Below are positions 45,642 through 55,635 of a stretch of 64,000 nucleotides of DNA, piece by piece (within the stretch, counting starts at the first letter, position 1; every line of letters starts with the position of its first letter). The notes under the pieces were generated by a model. It saw only the letters and a program-made list of their open reading frames with translations, did not search any database and had not been told where the DNA came from. The stretch comes from Streptomyces sp. CB02056. GTDB taxonomy: Bacteria; Actinomycetota; Actinomycetes; Streptomycetales; Streptomycetaceae. The position numbers were made by a program, and so were the translations under genes. The stretch is taken from assembly GCF_001905545.1 (NCBI RefSeq), contig NZ_LIPD01000008.1, positions 1 through 64,000 on the forward strand, read 5' to 3'.

Positions 45642-46852
45642 GAGGCCGGGCCGTCCAGCTGCGCGATGGTGGCGATGGACGGGCGGCGGCCCGCCCGCAG
45701 CCCGGCGGCCGCCGACTCGGCGTCGCGCAGGACGCGGACGGCGTTGTGCCAGGTGAGCTTCGCCAGGTCGGCCTCCGACCAGTGGCGGCCGAGGAGTTCG
45801 GCGACCAGGTTGGGGTAGCCGGCCACCGAGTCCAGGCCGTCCGGCAGGAAGGCGGTGCCGTCGAAGTCGCCGCCGATGCCGATGTGGTCGATGCCCGCCA
45901 CCTCGCGCATGTGGTCGAGGTGGTCGGCGACGGTGGCCGGGGTGGCGATCGGGCGCGGGTTGGCGGCCTCGAAGGCGCGCTGGCGCTCCATGGCCGGCGG
46001 GGTGGTGTCCAGCGGGTGGAAGCCGTGGGCGCGCATGTTCCCGTCGGCGGCGACGGTCCACTCGATGGCGGCGGGCAGGATGAACTTCGGCACGAAGGTC
46101 GCCATCGCCACGCCGCCGTTGGCGGGCAGCTGGGCGAGCACGTCGTCCGGGATGTTGCGCGGGTGGTCGCAGACCGCGCGCGAGGAGGAGTGGGAGAAGA
46201 CCACCGGCGCCTCGCTCACCCGCAGGGCGTCGCGCATGGTGTCGGCGGAGACGTGCGAGAGGTCGACCAGCATGCCGAGCCGGTTCATCTCCCGGACGAC
46301 CTCCTCGCCGAACCGGGTCAGCCCGCCGGCCGCCGGCTTGTCGGTCGCGGAGTCCGCCCACGGCACGTTGTCGTTGTGGGTGAGCGTCAGGTACCGGACG
46401 CCCAGCTCGTACAGGGCGCGCAGGGTGGCCAGCGAGCAGTCGATGGAGTGGCCGCCCTCGGCGCCCATCAGGGAGGCGATCCGGCCCTCGGCGCGGGCGG
46501 CCTCCATGTCGGCGGCGGTACGGGCCAGGCGCAGCCGGTCCGGGTAGCGCTCCACCAGGGCGTGGACGAAGTCGATCTGCTCCAGGGTGGCGCTCACGGC
46601 ATGGTCGCCGGCCAGCGAGGAGGGGACGTAGACGGACCAGAACTGGGCGCCGACGCCGCCCTCCGCGAGGCGGGCGAGGTCGGTGTGCAGCCGGTCGCTC
46701 TGGTCGGCGGCGAGGTCGAGCGCGCCGAGGTCGTACCCGGCCTGCTCGCGCATCGCCCAGGGGAGGTCGTTGTGGCCGTCCACCACGGGGGCGGTGCGCA
46801 GCAGGGCGCGGGCGCGGTCCAGCGGGGTGGGGGAGTCCAGGTCAGCGGTCAT
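45638..46852 (-). CDS. Membrane dipeptidase-type (M19 family) dipeptidase
   Basis: Zinc amidohydrolase-fold dipeptidase of 404 aa. Metal ligands are visible in VDGHNDLPW (HxD), MGAEGGHSI (bridging Glu), [12 protein letters not shown] and [20 protein letters not shown], and IGIGGDFDG. No signal peptide, so cytosolic. Likely cleaves dipeptides, including D-containing ones or cystinyl-glycine. Confidence 0.93.
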   Translation of the reverse strand: MTADLDSPTPLDRARALLRTAPVVDGHNDLPWAMREQAGYDLGALDLAADQSDRLHTDLARLAEGGVGAQFWSVYVPSSLAGDHAVSATLEQIDFVHALVERYPDRLRLARTAADMEAARAEGRIASLMGAEGGHSIDCSLATLRALYELGVRYLTLTHNDNVPWADSATDKPAAGGLTRFGEEVVREMNRLGMLVDLSHVSADTMRDALRVSEAPVVFSHSSSRAVCDHPRNIPDDVLAQLPANGGVAMATFVPKFILPAAIEWTVAADGNMRAHGFHPLDTTPPAMERQRAFEAANPRPIATPATVADHLDHMREVAGIDHIGIGGDFDGTAFLPDGLDSVAGYPNLVAELLGRHWSEADLAKLTWHNAVRVLRDAESAAAGLRAGRRPSIATIAQLDGPAS

Positions 46853-46888
46853 GCGTGCTGTTCTACCCCACGCCCGCGGGTGGCCGAA

Positions 46889-47413
46889 CTACTTGCCGAA
46901 GCCGAAGGACGCGGAACCGGCCACCTTGGCGCGCAGCTTCCGGCCCTTCTCGGTGGCCTGGTTGTTCAGCTCGGCCTGGAAGTCGGTCATCTTCTCGGTG
47001 AGCTCGGGGTCGAAGGCGGCGAGCATCCGCACCGCGAGCAGGCCGGCGTTGCGCGCGCCGGCCACCGAGACGGTCGCCACCGGCACGCCGGCCGGCATCT
47101 GGACGATCGACAGCAGGCTGTCCATGCCGTCCAGGTACCGCAGCGGCACCGGCACGCCGATGACGGGCAGCGGGGTGACCGAGGCGAGCATGCCCGGCAG
47201 GTGGGCCGCGCCGCCGGCGCCCGCGATGATCGCCTTCAGACCGCGCCCGTGGGCCTGCTCGCCGTACGCGACCATCTCGCGGGGCATCCGGTGGGCGGAG
47301 ACGACGTCCACCTCGTACGGGACCTCGAACTCGTCCAGGGCCTGGGCGGCGGCCTCCATGACCGGCCAGTCGGAGTCCGAGCCCATCACGATGCCGATGA
47401 GGGGGTTGGTCAT
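46889..47413 (-). CDS. purE: N5-carboxyaminoimidazole ribonucleotide mutase
   Basis: PurE class I, 174 aa, converting N5-CAIR to CAIR in purine synthesis. Signature [52 protein letters not shown] and [12 protein letters not shown]. It overlaps purK by 4 nt (ATGA), so the pair is translationally coupled. C-terminus SFGFGK is family-like. Confidence 0.96.
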   Translation of the reverse strand: MTNPLIGIVMGSDSDWPVMEAAAQALDEFEVPYEVDVVSAHRMPREMVAYGEQAHGRGLKAIIAGAGGAAHLPGMLASVTPLPVIGVPVPLRYLDGMDSLLSIVQMPAGVPVATVSVAGARNAGLLAVRMLAAFDPELTEKMTDFQAELNNQATEKGRKLRAKVAGSASFGFGK

Positions 47414-48567
47414 TCGGTGATCGTTCCTCGCAGGTAGGCGGCCGCGTGGCGGGCGCGCTCGCGGACGTCTTCGAGGTCGTCCCCGAAGACGTTGACGTGG
47501 CCGACCTTGCGGCCGGGCTTCACGTCCTTCCCGTACATGTGGATCCGCAGCCCGGGGTCGCGGGCCATGCAGTGCAGGAAGGGGTGGTACATGTCCGGGT
47601 AGTCGCCGCCGAGGACGTTGACCATGACGGTCCACCTGGCGCGCGGGCGGGGGTCGCCCAGCGGGAGGTCGAGGACGGCCCGCAGGTGGTTCTCGAACTG
47701 CGAGGTGACGGCGCCGTCCTGGGTCCAGTGCCCGGAGTTGTGCGGGCGCATGGCCAGCTCGTTGACGAGGATGCGGCCATCGCGGGTCTGGAACAGCTCG
47801 ACGGCGAGGTGGCCGACGATGCCGAGGTCCCCGGCGATCCGCAGGGCGAGCTGCTGGGCCTCGTCGGACAGGGCCGGGTCGAGGTCCGGCGCGGGGGCGG
47901 TGACCTCGGCGCAGACGCCGTTCTCCTGGACGCTCTCCACCACCGGGTAGGCGACGGCCTGGCCGCTGGGCGAGCGGACGACGTTGGCGGCCAGCTCGCG
48001 GACGAAGTCGACCTTCTCCTCGGCCAGCACCGCGACGCCGGCCAGGAACGGGGCGTGCGCCTGCTCCTCGTCGTCGACGACCCAGACGCCCTTGCCGTCG
48101 TAGCCGCCGCGGACGGTCTTCAGGACGACCGGGTAGCCGGTGCCCTCGTTCGCGAAGGCGGTCACGTCGGCCGGGTCGGCGACGAGCCGGTGCCGGGGGC
48201 AGGGCACGTCGATGGAGTCCAGCTTGGCCCGCATCACGCCCTTGTCCTGGGCGTTGACCAGCGCCTCCGGGCCGGGGCGGACGGCGATGCCGTCGGCCTC
48301 CAGGGCCCGCAGGTGCTCGGTGGGGACGTGTTCGTGGTCGAAGGTGATCACGTCGCAGCCGGCGGCGAAGGCGCGCAGGGTGTCGAGGTCGCGGTAGTCA
48401 CCGAGGACGACGTCGGAGACCACCTGTGCGGCGGAGTCCTGGGGCGTGTCGGCGAGGAGTTTGAACCTGACCCCGAGCGGGATGCCCGCCTGGTGTGCCA
48501 TGCGGGCCAGCTGCCCGCCACCGATCATGCCCACCACTGGAAAATTCACATTGCCCGGGGAAGTCAC
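47410..48567 (-). CDS. purK: N5-carboxyaminoimidazole ribonucleotide synthase
   Basis: ATP-grasp enzyme of 385 aa that carboxylates AIR with bicarbonate. [28 protein letters not shown], the ATP site [18 protein letters not shown] and the Mg region [32 protein letters not shown] start preceded by a short intergenic region shared with GtrA. First gene of the purK-purE operon. Confidence 0.96.
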   Translation of the reverse strand: MTSPGNVNFPVVGMIGGGQLARMAHQAGIPLGVRFKLLADTPQDSAAQVVSDVVLGDYRDLDTLRAFAAGCDVITFDHEHVPTEHLRALEADGIAVRPGPEALVNAQDKGVMRAKLDSIDVPCPRHRLVADPADVTAFANEGTGYPVVLKTVRGGYDGKGVWVVDDEEQAHAPFLAGVAVLAEEKVDFVRELAANVVRSPSGQAVAYPVVESVQENGVCAEVTAPAPDLDPALSDEAQQLALRIAGDLGIVGHLAVELFQTRDGRILVNELAMRPHNSGHWTQDGAVTSQFENHLRAVLDLPLGDPRPRARWTVMVNVLGGDYPDMYHPFLHCMARDPGLRIHMYGKDVKPGRKVGHVNVFGDDLEDVRERARHAAAYLRGTITE

Positions 48568-48808
48568 GCGGCCCAGGATATCCGGGCCGGTCGGGGGCGG
48601 TGGAGCCGCAGGTGGGGCCGCTGGAGCGGACGCGCGTAGATGTCAACCTGGCGCCCTGGGGGCTGAGCCGTTCGATGGAAGCGGGTAGCCTGGACGGCTA
48701 GGTCCTGGTCTGCGCGGTCCGATCATGTGCGTGCACGCAGGGCTCAAGGGGCGGCCGCGCGACCGCGACCGGCCCTTTCGACCAGCAGGCACATGGAGGC
48801 ACTCCGGT

Positions 48809-49369
48809 ATGGCGACGAACGCGGCTTCGGAACCCTCACTCGCGCAGAAGCTGCGTGGGCTCAAGGGCGAAGTGGTGAAGTTCGGCATCGTCGGCCTGAG
48901 CGGCGTGGTGGTCAACTTCGCCGTGTTCTGGGTCTGCCTCAACGGCATGGGCCTGGCCTCGGTGCGGTCGAACATCGTCGCGACGGTGATCGCGATCGCG
49001 ACCAACTACCTGGGCTACCGCTACTGGCTCTACCGGGACCGCGACGCCGCCTCCCGCAAGCGCGAGATCACGCTCTTCCTGGTCTACAGCGGCATCGGCA
49101 TGCTGATCGAGACCGGCGTCCTCGGCTTCTCGGTGTACGTGCTCGACCTGCGCTCGCACTACGAGCAGATCGGCGCCAAGGTGATCGGCCTCGCCGTGGC
49201 CACCGTGTTCCGCTTCGTCTCGTACCGCACCTGGGTGTTCAAGGCCGTGCCGGAGACCGTCGAGCTGCCCGCCCAGCAGTCGGTGGGCGCCGCCGCCGGC
49301 CAGGAGCTGGCCGCGCAGGCCGAGCTGATGCTGGCCACCGAGCGGATCCGGCTCGCCAAGGCCGAGTAG
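48809..49369 (+). CDS. GtrA family membrane protein
   Basis: Polytopic protein of 186 aa with four helices (about 24-45, 50-68, 82-102, 113-133): VKFGIVGLSGVVVNFAVFWVCL, NIVATVIAIATNYLGYRYWLY, ITLFLVYSGIGMLIETGVLGFSVYVL, and RFVSYRTWVFK. GtrA proteins flip undecaprenyl-phosphate-glucose or other lipid-linked sugars, or assist decaprenyl-arabinose export in mycobacteria. GGAGG precedes the ATG by 9 nt. A possible promoter CTGAGC-N17-TAGCCT lies near 48663-48691. Confidence 0.9.
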   Translation: MATNAASEPSLAQKLRGLKGEVVKFGIVGLSGVVVNFAVFWVCLNGMGLASVRSNIVATVIAIATNYLGYRYWLYRDRDAASRKREITLFLVYSGIGMLIETGVLGFSVYVLDLRSHYEQIGAKVIGLAVATVFRFVSYRTWVFKAVPETVELPAQQSVGAAAGQELAAQAELMLATERIRLAKAE

Positions 49370-49405
49370 GCCCCGCGGTCCTCGCACCGCCCTCGTACCC
49401 CGCGC

Positions 49406-49438
49406 AGCCCCGGCTCGCCGAACCCGGCCGCCGGGGCT
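49406..49438. terminator. Stem-loop terminator between convergent gtrA-like and kinase genes
   Basis: AGCCCCGGC (49406-49414) pairs perfectly with GCCGGGGCT (49430-49438); the 15-nt loop can add inner G-C pairs. Confidence 0.6.
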
Positions 49439-49513
49439 CGCCGCATCCCCGGCCGTATCCCCCCACCGGATCCCCCTGCCGGATCCTGCCGTGTCCCGGC
49501 CGGCCTCAGGCCC

Positions 49514-50758
49514 TCAGTCCTGGTGGCTGCGCCCGAGGAAGAGCGCGAACACCGCCGGCTTCAGCGAGAGCAGTTCGAGCCGCCCGCCGTCCGCCTCCGC
49601 GAGGTCGCGGGCGACGGCCAGCCCGATGCCGGTGGAGTTGCGCCCGCTGACCGCGCGCTCGAACACCCGGTTGCCGAGGTCCGGCGGCACGCCGGCGCCC
49701 TGGTCCTGGACCTCGACCACCACCGAGGTGCCGGAGGGCCGGATCCGCAGGGTGATCGTCCCGGCGCCGTGCATCAGCGAGTTCTCGATCAGGGTGGCCA
49801 GCACCTGGGCGACCGTCCCCGGGGTGCCGACCGCGGTGACCCCGTGCAGCCCCTCCAGGGAGAGCACCCGGCCCTGCTCCCGCAGCGTCGGGCCCCACTC
49901 CTCCACCTGCTGCTTGATCACCTCGTCCAGGTCGAAGGCGACGGCGGTGGGGCTGCGCGGGTCGCGCTGGGTGGTGAGCAGCCGCTGGACCACGTCGGTG
50001 AGCCGCTCGACCTGCTGGAGGGCGATGGTCGCCTCCTCCTTGACCGTCTCCGGCTCCTCGGCGAGGGCGGTGATCTCCTCCAGCCGCATGGAGAGCGCGG
50101 TGAGCGGGGTGCGCAGCTGGTGCGAGGCGTCGGCGGCGAGCCGGCGCTCGGCGGTGAGCATCCGGGCGATCCGCTCGGCGCTGGTGTCCAGCACCTCGGC
50201 GACCCGGTCGAGCTCGGGCACCCCGTAACGGCGGTCGCGCGGGCGCGGGTCGCCGGAGCCGAGCCGCTCGGCGGTCTCGGCGAGGTCGGTAAGCGGCCGG
50301 GCGAGCCGCTTGGCCTGCCAGACGGCGAGCGCCACCGCGGCCTGGACGGCCAGCAGGGCGACCACGCCGAGCAGCAGCAGGTTGTTGGCGATCTCGTGGT
50401 CGACGTCCTCGCGGGACTGCTCGACGGTGACGGTCTCGCCGCTGTTGCCGCGCTCGACGGCCTTCAGCAGGTGGTTCCCGGCCGGGCGCTCGCCGGCGGA
50501 GACCACCGGCTGGCCGGGCACCTGCACCTCGACGTAGCTGCCCTCGGTGACCTGGCTCTCGAAGGCCCGCCCGGTGACCGGCTCGCCCGCGGCGAGCCGG
50601 CTCTCGACCAGGGCGAGCACCCGGACGGCGGCGGCGTCCACCCGGTCCTGGGCCGAGTTGACGATGGTCCGCTTCTCGACCAGGGCGAGCGGCACGCAGA
50701 ACACCACGACGACCACCAGGACGACGCCCAGCAGCGAGTTGATCATCCTGCGCTTCAC
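49514..50758 (-). CDS. Sensor histidine kinase
   Basis: Membrane kinase of 414 aa: TM1 (about 6-26), outer sensor (about 28-125, PAS/CHASE not recognised), TM2 (about 127-147), HAMP (about 148-200), HisKA with DASHQLRTPL (phospho-acceptor His213) and HATPase (LIENSLMHGAGT N-box, DQGAGVP G1, GIGLAVARDL G2). Starts GTG. Pairs with the OmpR-type regulator encoded 58 nt upstream. The stimulus is unknown. Confidence 0.94.
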   Translation of the reverse strand: MKRRMINSLLGVVLVVVVVFCVPLALVEKRTIVNSAQDRVDAAAVRVLALVESRLAAGEPVTGRAFESQVTEGSYVEVQVPGQPVVSAGERPAGNHLLKAVERGNSGETVTVEQSREDVDHEIANNLLLLGVVALLAVQAAVALAVWQAKRLARPLTDLAETAERLGSGDPRPRDRRYGVPELDRVAEVLDTSAERIARMLTAERRLAADASHQLRTPLTALSMRLEEITALAEEPETVKEEATIALQQVERLTDVVQRLLTTQRDPRSPTAVAFDLDEVIKQQVEEWGPTLREQGRVLSLEGLHGVTAVGTPGTVAQVLATLIENSLMHGAGTITLRIRPSGTSVVVEVQDQGAGVPPDLGNRVFERAVSGRNSTGIGLAVARDLAEADGGRLELLSLKPAVFALFLGRSHQD

Positions 50759-50816
50759 GCTGCCGCTCCCCGGGGTGTTCCGCCGCCGCGGGCCGAGGGC
50801 CCGGTCTCCGTCAGGG

Positions 50817-51491
50817 TCAATTCTTCTCGAACCGGAACCCCACGCCGCGCACGGTGGCGATGTAGCGCGGGTTGGCCGCGTCGTCGCCGAGCTTCTTGCG
50901 GAGCCAGGAGATGTGCATGTCCAGGGTCTTGGTGGAGGTCCACCACGTGGTGTCCCAGACCTGCCGCATGATCTCCTCGCGGGTGACCACCCGGCCGGCG
51001 TCCCGGACCAGGACGCGCAGCAGCTCGAACTCCTTGGCGGAGAGGGTGAGCTCCTCGTCGCCGAGCCAGGCGCGGTGGGACTCGATGTCGATCTTCACCC
51101 CGTGCGCGCCGGTGGTGAGCTGGTCGACGTTGCCGCGCCGGAGCAGGGCCCGGACGCGGGCGAGCAGTTCGGCCAGGCGGAAGGGCTTGGTGACGTAGTC
51201 GTCGGCACCGGCGTCCAGGCCGACCACGGTGTCCACCTCGTCCGCGCGGGCGGTGAGCACCAGGACGGGGCAGCTCTTGCCGTCGGCACGCAGGCGGCGG
51301 CAGACCTCCAGGCCGTCCATCTCGGGCAGGCCGAGGTCCAGGACGACGAGGTCGACCTCCTCGGTGAGGCCGGCGGCGAGTGCGGTCGGACCGTCCTCGC
51401 GGACGAGCACCTCATAGCCCTCGCGTCGCAGGGCCCGGGCGAGCGGTTCGGAGATCGCCGGATCGTCCTCGGCGAGCAGCACACAGGTCAT
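50817..51491 (-). CDS. OmpR/PhoB-family response regulator
   Basis: Regulator of 224 aa. Receiver domain with acidic Asp9/Asp10, phospho-acceptor Asp52, Thr80 and Lys102, then winged-helix DNA-binding domain (about 125-222; LTLSAKEFELLRVLVRDAGRVVTREEIMRQVW, RKKLGDDAANPRYIATVRGVGFRF). It is the first gene of the two-component operon. A -10-like TATAAC (reverse complement of 51556-51561) lies upstream. Confidence 0.95.
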   Translation of the reverse strand: MTCVLLAEDDPAISEPLARALRREGYEVLVREDGPTALAAGLTEEVDLVVLDLGLPEMDGLEVCRRLRADGKSCPVLVLTARADEVDTVVGLDAGADDYVTKPFRLAELLARVRALLRRGNVDQLTTGAHGVKIDIESHRAWLGDEELTLSAKEFELLRVLVRDAGRVVTREEIMRQVWDTTWWTSTKTLDMHISWLRKKLGDDAANPRYIATVRGVGFRFEKN

Positions 51492-51821
51492 GTGGTGATG
51501 GTAGTCCGCCGGGGTATCCCCGTACGCCCTGTGAGGTAGTTCACAGAGCGTGATCGTTATACAAGGCCGCAATCGGGCTCAACAGGGCGCAACAGACCGG
51601 CCCTTCGGTGAAGAATCGCCTGTTGGATCTTGAAACCGAAGGAAGACACGCCCGTCTACCATCGATAGATCGGGCAGATTTGTCGCCAACTTTGCCATTC
51701 ACATACCTGATTCAAGACTTTTGTCATCTGATAGAGCCAAATGTCGCCACGTAGAGTGGTTTGGTCCACGTCCGCCGCCCACCCCCCTACGCGGACGCTG
51801 TCAGGCAAGGAACCACTACTC
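51492..51821. other. Divergent promoter region, response regulator / peptide transporter
   Basis: Region of 330 bp, unusually AT-rich at 51600-51760. It contains GTGAGGTAGTTCAC (51531-51544), a short inverted repeat between the regulator start and its possible -10. Several T-rich -35-like elements precede the transporter gene (for example TTGTCA at 51720-51725), but none has a convincing spaced -10. No gene. Confidence 0.4.
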
Positions 51822-53345
51822 ATGGCGTCTAAGACCCTGGACACCGACGCGACGTCGGCATCTCCCAGCGGCAAGACCTTCCTCGGGCATCCCCGAGGTC
51901 TCGCCACGCTGTTCATGACCGAGATGTGGGAGCGCTTCTCCTACTACGGCATGCGCGCCCTGCTCATCTACTACCTGGTCTCCGGTGGCGCCGACGCCGC
52001 CGTCGGCAGCCAGGGCGGCGGCCTCGCCATGAAGGCGACGACGGCGACGGCGATCTACTCCGTCTACGTCTCGATGGTCTACCTCATGGCCTACCCGGGC
52101 GGCTGGTTCGGCGACCGGGTCTGGGGCGCCCGCAAGACCGTCGCCATCGCCGGGTTCGTGATCATGTCCGGCCACATCGCGCTGGCCGTCCCGGGCCAGG
52201 CGGCGTTCTTCCTCGGCCTGCTCCTGGTCGCGCTCGGTTCCGGGCTGCTGAAGGCCAACATCTCCACGATGGTCGGCCAGCTCTACAACGGCCCCGAGGA
52301 CCCGCGCCGCGACGGTGGGTTCACCGTCTTCTACATGAGCATCAACCTCGGTGCCTTCGTCGCCCCGTTCGTCATCGGGACGATCGGCAAGGAGTACAAC
52401 TGGCACCTGGGCTTCGGTCTGGCCGCGATCGGCATGGCCCTCGGCCTGACCCAGTTCCTGCTCGGCAGCCGCCACCTGAACCCGGTGAGCAGCGAGGTCC
52501 CCAACCCGCTGCTGCCCGAGGAGCGCAAGCGCCTGCTGAAGAAGGCCGGCCTGACGGTGCTCGGCGTCGCCGCCTTCTACGGCGTCGTGGCCGGCCTGGG
52601 CGTCTACACGCTGAACTGGGCCCTCGTCCCGCTGACCATCGCCGGTCTGCTGATCCCGATCACCGTGCTGACCCGGATCAAGCGCGACAAGGACCTGACC
52701 TCCGACGAACAGTCCAAGATGTCCGCGTACATCTGGTTCTTCGCCGCGGCCGCGATCTTCTGGATGATCTACGACCAGGGCGGGTCGACGCTCTCCCTGT
52801 TCGCGGACAAGAAGACCGCGGACTCCCTGTTCGGCCTCGGCTTCTCGGCCACCTGGTACCAGTCGCTGAACCCGCTGTTCGTGATGGCGTTCGCGCCGGT
52901 CTTCGCCTGGCTGTGGCTCTGGCTGTCCCGCCGGGACAAGGAGCCGAACACCATCGTGAAGTTCTCGATCGGCCTGCTCCTGGTCGGCGTCTCGTTCTTC
53001 GTCTTCATCATCCCGATGACCATGGCGGACAACGGCACCCTGGTCTCCCCGCTCTGGCTCGTCTCGATCTACCTGATCCAGACCATCGGTGAGCTCTGCC
53101 TCTCCCCGGTCGGCCTCTCGGTCACCACCAAGATGGCACCGCGCAAGTACGCCTCCCAGATGATGGGCGTCTGGTTCCTCGCCGTCACCGCCGGTGACTG
53201 CACCACCAGCCTGCTCTCGCTGGCCGGCGTCAGCCTCAACGGCACCGGGATCATCGCGATGCAGGCGTCGCTCGCGGCCCTCGCCGGGTTCGCCATCTTC
53301 ACCTACCGCAAGAAGGTCCAGGCCCTCATGGGCGACGTGCACTGA
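51822..53345 (+). CDS. Peptide MFS transporter (POT/PTR family)
   Basis: Proton-coupled di-/tripeptide importer of 507 aa with 12-14 helices. Motif FMTEMWERFSYYGMRALL in helix 1 is the ExxERFxYYG signature; GGWFGDRVWGARKTVAIAG (helix 2-3 loop), GSGLLKANISTMVGQLY and FYMSINLGAF are POT motifs. ATG follows AAGGA. Its neighbour is an S9 oligopeptidase, which fits peptide nutrition. Confidence 0.95.
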   Translation: MASKTLDTDATSASPSGKTFLGHPRGLATLFMTEMWERFSYYGMRALLIYYLVSGGADAAVGSQGGGLAMKATTATAIYSVYVSMVYLMAYPGGWFGDRVWGARKTVAIAGFVIMSGHIALAVPGQAAFFLGLLLVALGSGLLKANISTMVGQLYNGPEDPRRDGGFTVFYMSINLGAFVAPFVIGTIGKEYNWHLGFGLAAIGMALGLTQFLLGSRHLNPVSSEVPNPLLPEERKRLLKKAGLTVLGVAAFYGVVAGLGVYTLNWALVPLTIAGLLIPITVLTRIKRDKDLTSDEQSKMSAYIWFFAAAAIFWMIYDQGGSTLSLFADKKTADSLFGLGFSATWYQSLNPLFVMAFAPVFAWLWLWLSRRDKEPNTIVKFSIGLLLVGVSFFVFIIPMTMADNGTLVSPLWLVSIYLIQTIGELCLSPVGLSVTTKMAPRKYASQMMGVWFLAVTAGDCTTSLLSLAGVSLNGTGIIAMQASLAALAGFAIFTYRKKVQALMGDVH

Positions 53346-53364
53346 CGCCCGTCCCCGCCCGCTC

Positions 53365-53402
53365 CGGGGCCGCCGTGGATTCCAGGATCCGCGGCGGCCC
53401 CG
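53365..53402 (+). terminator. Rho-independent-like terminator of the peptide transporter gene
   Basis: Long stem CGGGGCCGCCG (53365-53375) with CGGCGGCCCCG (53392-53402), extended inside by GGAT/ATCC, followed by AGTGCTTTT. Confidence 0.82.
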
Positions 53403-53454
53403 AGTGCTTTTCCCGCTCGACAGGAGCCCGTCGGCCGTGCCTATGGTGCCCGAC

Positions 53455-55482
53455 ATGACGACCCCCTCCTTACCCCGCCAGCTGGCCCGCACCCGGCGCT
53501 TCACCCTGGGCGTCCCCACCCGGCCCGAGCCCTCGGCGGACGGCGCCACCGTGCTCTTCCTGCGCGGCCGCTCCGGCACCGACCCGCTCGCCTGCCTCTG
53601 GGCCCTGGACACCGCCACCGGCGAGGAACGGCTGCTCGCCGACCCGGCCGCGCTGGGCGCCGACGAGGGCATCGCCGCGTACAGCACCGACGCCGCCGGC
53701 ACGCTCGCCGCCTTCGCCCTGGACGGCGCCCTGTGGCTGGCCGACACCGCCGCCGGCACCGTCCGCGCCGTCCCCGTCCCCGGCCCGCCGCAGGACCCCA
53801 GGCTCGACCCGACCGGGCGCCGGATCGCCTACGTCCGCGGCGGCGCCCTGCGGGTGGTCGGCGTCGACGGCACGGACGACCGCCCGCTCGCCGAACCCGA
53901 GGCCGAGGACGTCTCCTACGGGCTCGCCGAGTACGTCGCCGCCGAGGAGATGCACCGCGACCGCGGCCACTGGTGGTCCCCCGACGGCACCGCGCTGCTG
54001 GTCGCCCGGGTCGACGACCGCCCGCTCGCCCGGCTCTTCCCGGCCGACCCCGCCGACCCGCACCGCCCGCCGCGCGCCGTCCGCTACCCGCTCGCCGGCA
54101 CCGCCAACGCCGAGGTCTCGCTGCGGCTGCTCGGCCTCGACGGCAGCGACACCGAGGTCCGCTGGGACCGCGCCGCCTTCGAGTACCTGACCGCCGCCGG
54201 CTGGGACGGCCACGGCCCGTACGCCGCCGTGCAGAGCCGCGACCAGCGCACCGTCCTTGTGGTGGCCGTCGAGCCGGACGGCACCACCCGGCCGCTCGCC
54301 GAGCGCCGGGACGCCCACTGGGTCGAGCTGCTGCCCGGCCTGCCCGCCCGCACCGCGGGCGGCGCCCTGGTGGACACCGCCGACCTCGGCGACACCCGGC
54401 ACCTGACCGTCGACGGCGAACCGGTCACCCCGCCCGGGCTCCAGCTGCGCGCGGTGCTCGGCACGGAGGGCGAGCAGGTGCTGTTCACCGCCTCCGAGGA
54501 GCCCACCGAGACCCACCTCTGGACGTACGGACCGGACGGCGGCATCCGTCGGCTGAGCGACGGCCCCGGCCTACACACCGGCGTGCGGCGCGGCGGCACG
54601 CTGGTGCTCACCACCCGGACCCCGGGACACCCCGGCGGCTTCACAACCGCTCTGCGGGAGGGCTCGGCACCCCGCCCGCTCACCTCGTACGCCGAGCCGC
54701 CCGTCGTCACTGCCGCGCCCGAGCTCCTCAGGCTCGGCCCACACGCCCTGCGCGCCACGCTCTTCCTCCCCGCCGGCCACCGCCCCGGGGACGGCCCGCT
54801 GCCCGTCCTGCTCGACCCGTACGGCGGGCCCGCGACGCAGAAGGCCACCACCGGCGGCCTCTGGTGGGACCAGGTCTCCCAGTGGTTCGCCGACCAGGGC
54901 TTCGCGGTCCTCGTGGTGGACGGCCGGGGCACCCCCGGCCGCGGGCCCCGGTGGGAGAAGGCCGTGTACGGCGACAAGGCGACGCTCCCGCTGGCGGACC
55001 AGGTCGAGGGCCTGCGGGCGGCCGCCCGGCTGCGGCCCGGACTGCTCGACCTCGACCGCGTCGGCATCCGCGGCTGGTCCTACGGCGGCTACCTCGCCGC
55101 CCTCGCGGTGCTGCGCCGCCCGGACGTCTTCCACGCCGCCTCCGCCGGAGCCGCCCCCACCGACTGGCGGTTCTACGACACCCACTGGCAGGAGCGCTTC
55201 CTCGGCCACCCCGACGAGCACCCCGAGCACTACGACAGCGGCTCGCTGATCGCCGAGGCGCCGAAGCTGAGCCGCCCGCTGCTGCTGATCCAGGGCCTCG
55301 CCGACGACAACGTCTACCCCGCCCACACCCTGCGGCTCTCCGCCGCCCTCCTCGCCGCCGGCCGCCCGCACGAGGTCCTCCCCCTACGCGCCACCGGCCA
55401 CCGGCCGACGGACGAGGCGGTGGTGGAAAACCTGCTGCACCACGAACTGCACTTCCTGCGCCGCTCGTTGGGAATGAAGTGA
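53455..55482 (+). CDS. S9 family prolyl oligopeptidase / dipeptidyl-peptidase IV-like
   Basis: Serine peptidase of 675 aa. N-terminal beta-propeller domain (about 25-400; DPPIV-type EYVAAEEMHRDRGHWWSPDGTALLVARVDD, which holds the Glu pair that fixes the substrate N-terminus), then alpha/beta-hydrolase domain (about 425-675) with Ser542 in GWSYGG, Asp617 in GLADDNV and His649 in ATGHRPT. No signal peptide, so it probably acts on imported peptides. ATG 53443 is a possible earlier start. Confidence 0.93.
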   Translation: MTTPSLPRQLARTRRFTLGVPTRPEPSADGATVLFLRGRSGTDPLACLWALDTATGEERLLADPAALGADEGIAAYSTDAAGTLAAFALDGALWLADTAAGTVRAVPVPGPPQDPRLDPTGRRIAYVRGGALRVVGVDGTDDRPLAEPEAEDVSYGLAEYVAAEEMHRDRGHWWSPDGTALLVARVDDRPLARLFPADPADPHRPPRAVRYPLAGTANAEVSLRLLGLDGSDTEVRWDRAAFEYLTAAGWDGHGPYAAVQSRDQRTVLVVAVEPDGTTRPLAERRDAHWVELLPGLPARTAGGALVDTADLGDTRHLTVDGEPVTPPGLQLRAVLGTEGEQVLFTASEEPTETHLWTYGPDGGIRRLSDGPGLHTGVRRGGTLVLTTRTPGHPGGFTTALREGSAPRPLTSYAEPPVVTAAPELLRLGPHALRATLFLPAGHRPGDGPLPVLLDPYGGPATQKATTGGLWWDQVSQWFADQGFAVLVVDGRGTPGRGPRWEKAVYGDKATLPLADQVEGLRAAARLRPGLLDLDRVGIRGWSYGGYLAALAVLRRPDVFHAASAGAAPTDWRFYDTHWQERFLGHPDEHPEHYDSGSLIAEAPKLSRPLLLIQGLADDNVYPAHTLRLSAALLAAGRPHEVLPLRATGHRPTDEAVVENLLHHELHFLRRSLGMK

Positions 55483-55556
55483 TCAGCACCGCGCCACCAA
55501 ATGCCCTGAGGTTTTCGGCAGCCTGAATAGCTACCGGATCCCAAAGTCCATGCATT

Positions 55557-55585
55557 TCAACTGCCTTTCTGCGTAAGGCAGTTGA
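55557..55585 (+). promoter_or_regulatory. Palindromic operator in the promoter of the pentapeptide-repeat gene
   Basis: Perfect 11-bp inverted repeat TCAACTGCCTT ... AAGGCAGTTGA with a 7-nt centre. It is followed by GTGCTAGCGTTC; TAGCGT (55590-55595) is a plausible -10, so the palindrome covers the -35/spacer. It resembles operators of XRE-DUF5753-type regulators, but the cognate protein is unknown. Confidence 0.55.
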
Positions 55586-55635
55586 GTGCTAGCGTTCATT
55601 TCCTCCACTCCAGCGGCTACTGTGAGGTGCCCGTC

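Noticed and set aside
55582-55635. Earlier ATG for the pentapeptide-repeat protein
   Set aside because: It would place the palindromic operator and -10 inside the coding region and has no ribosome site; the ATG at 55636 has GAGGTG.
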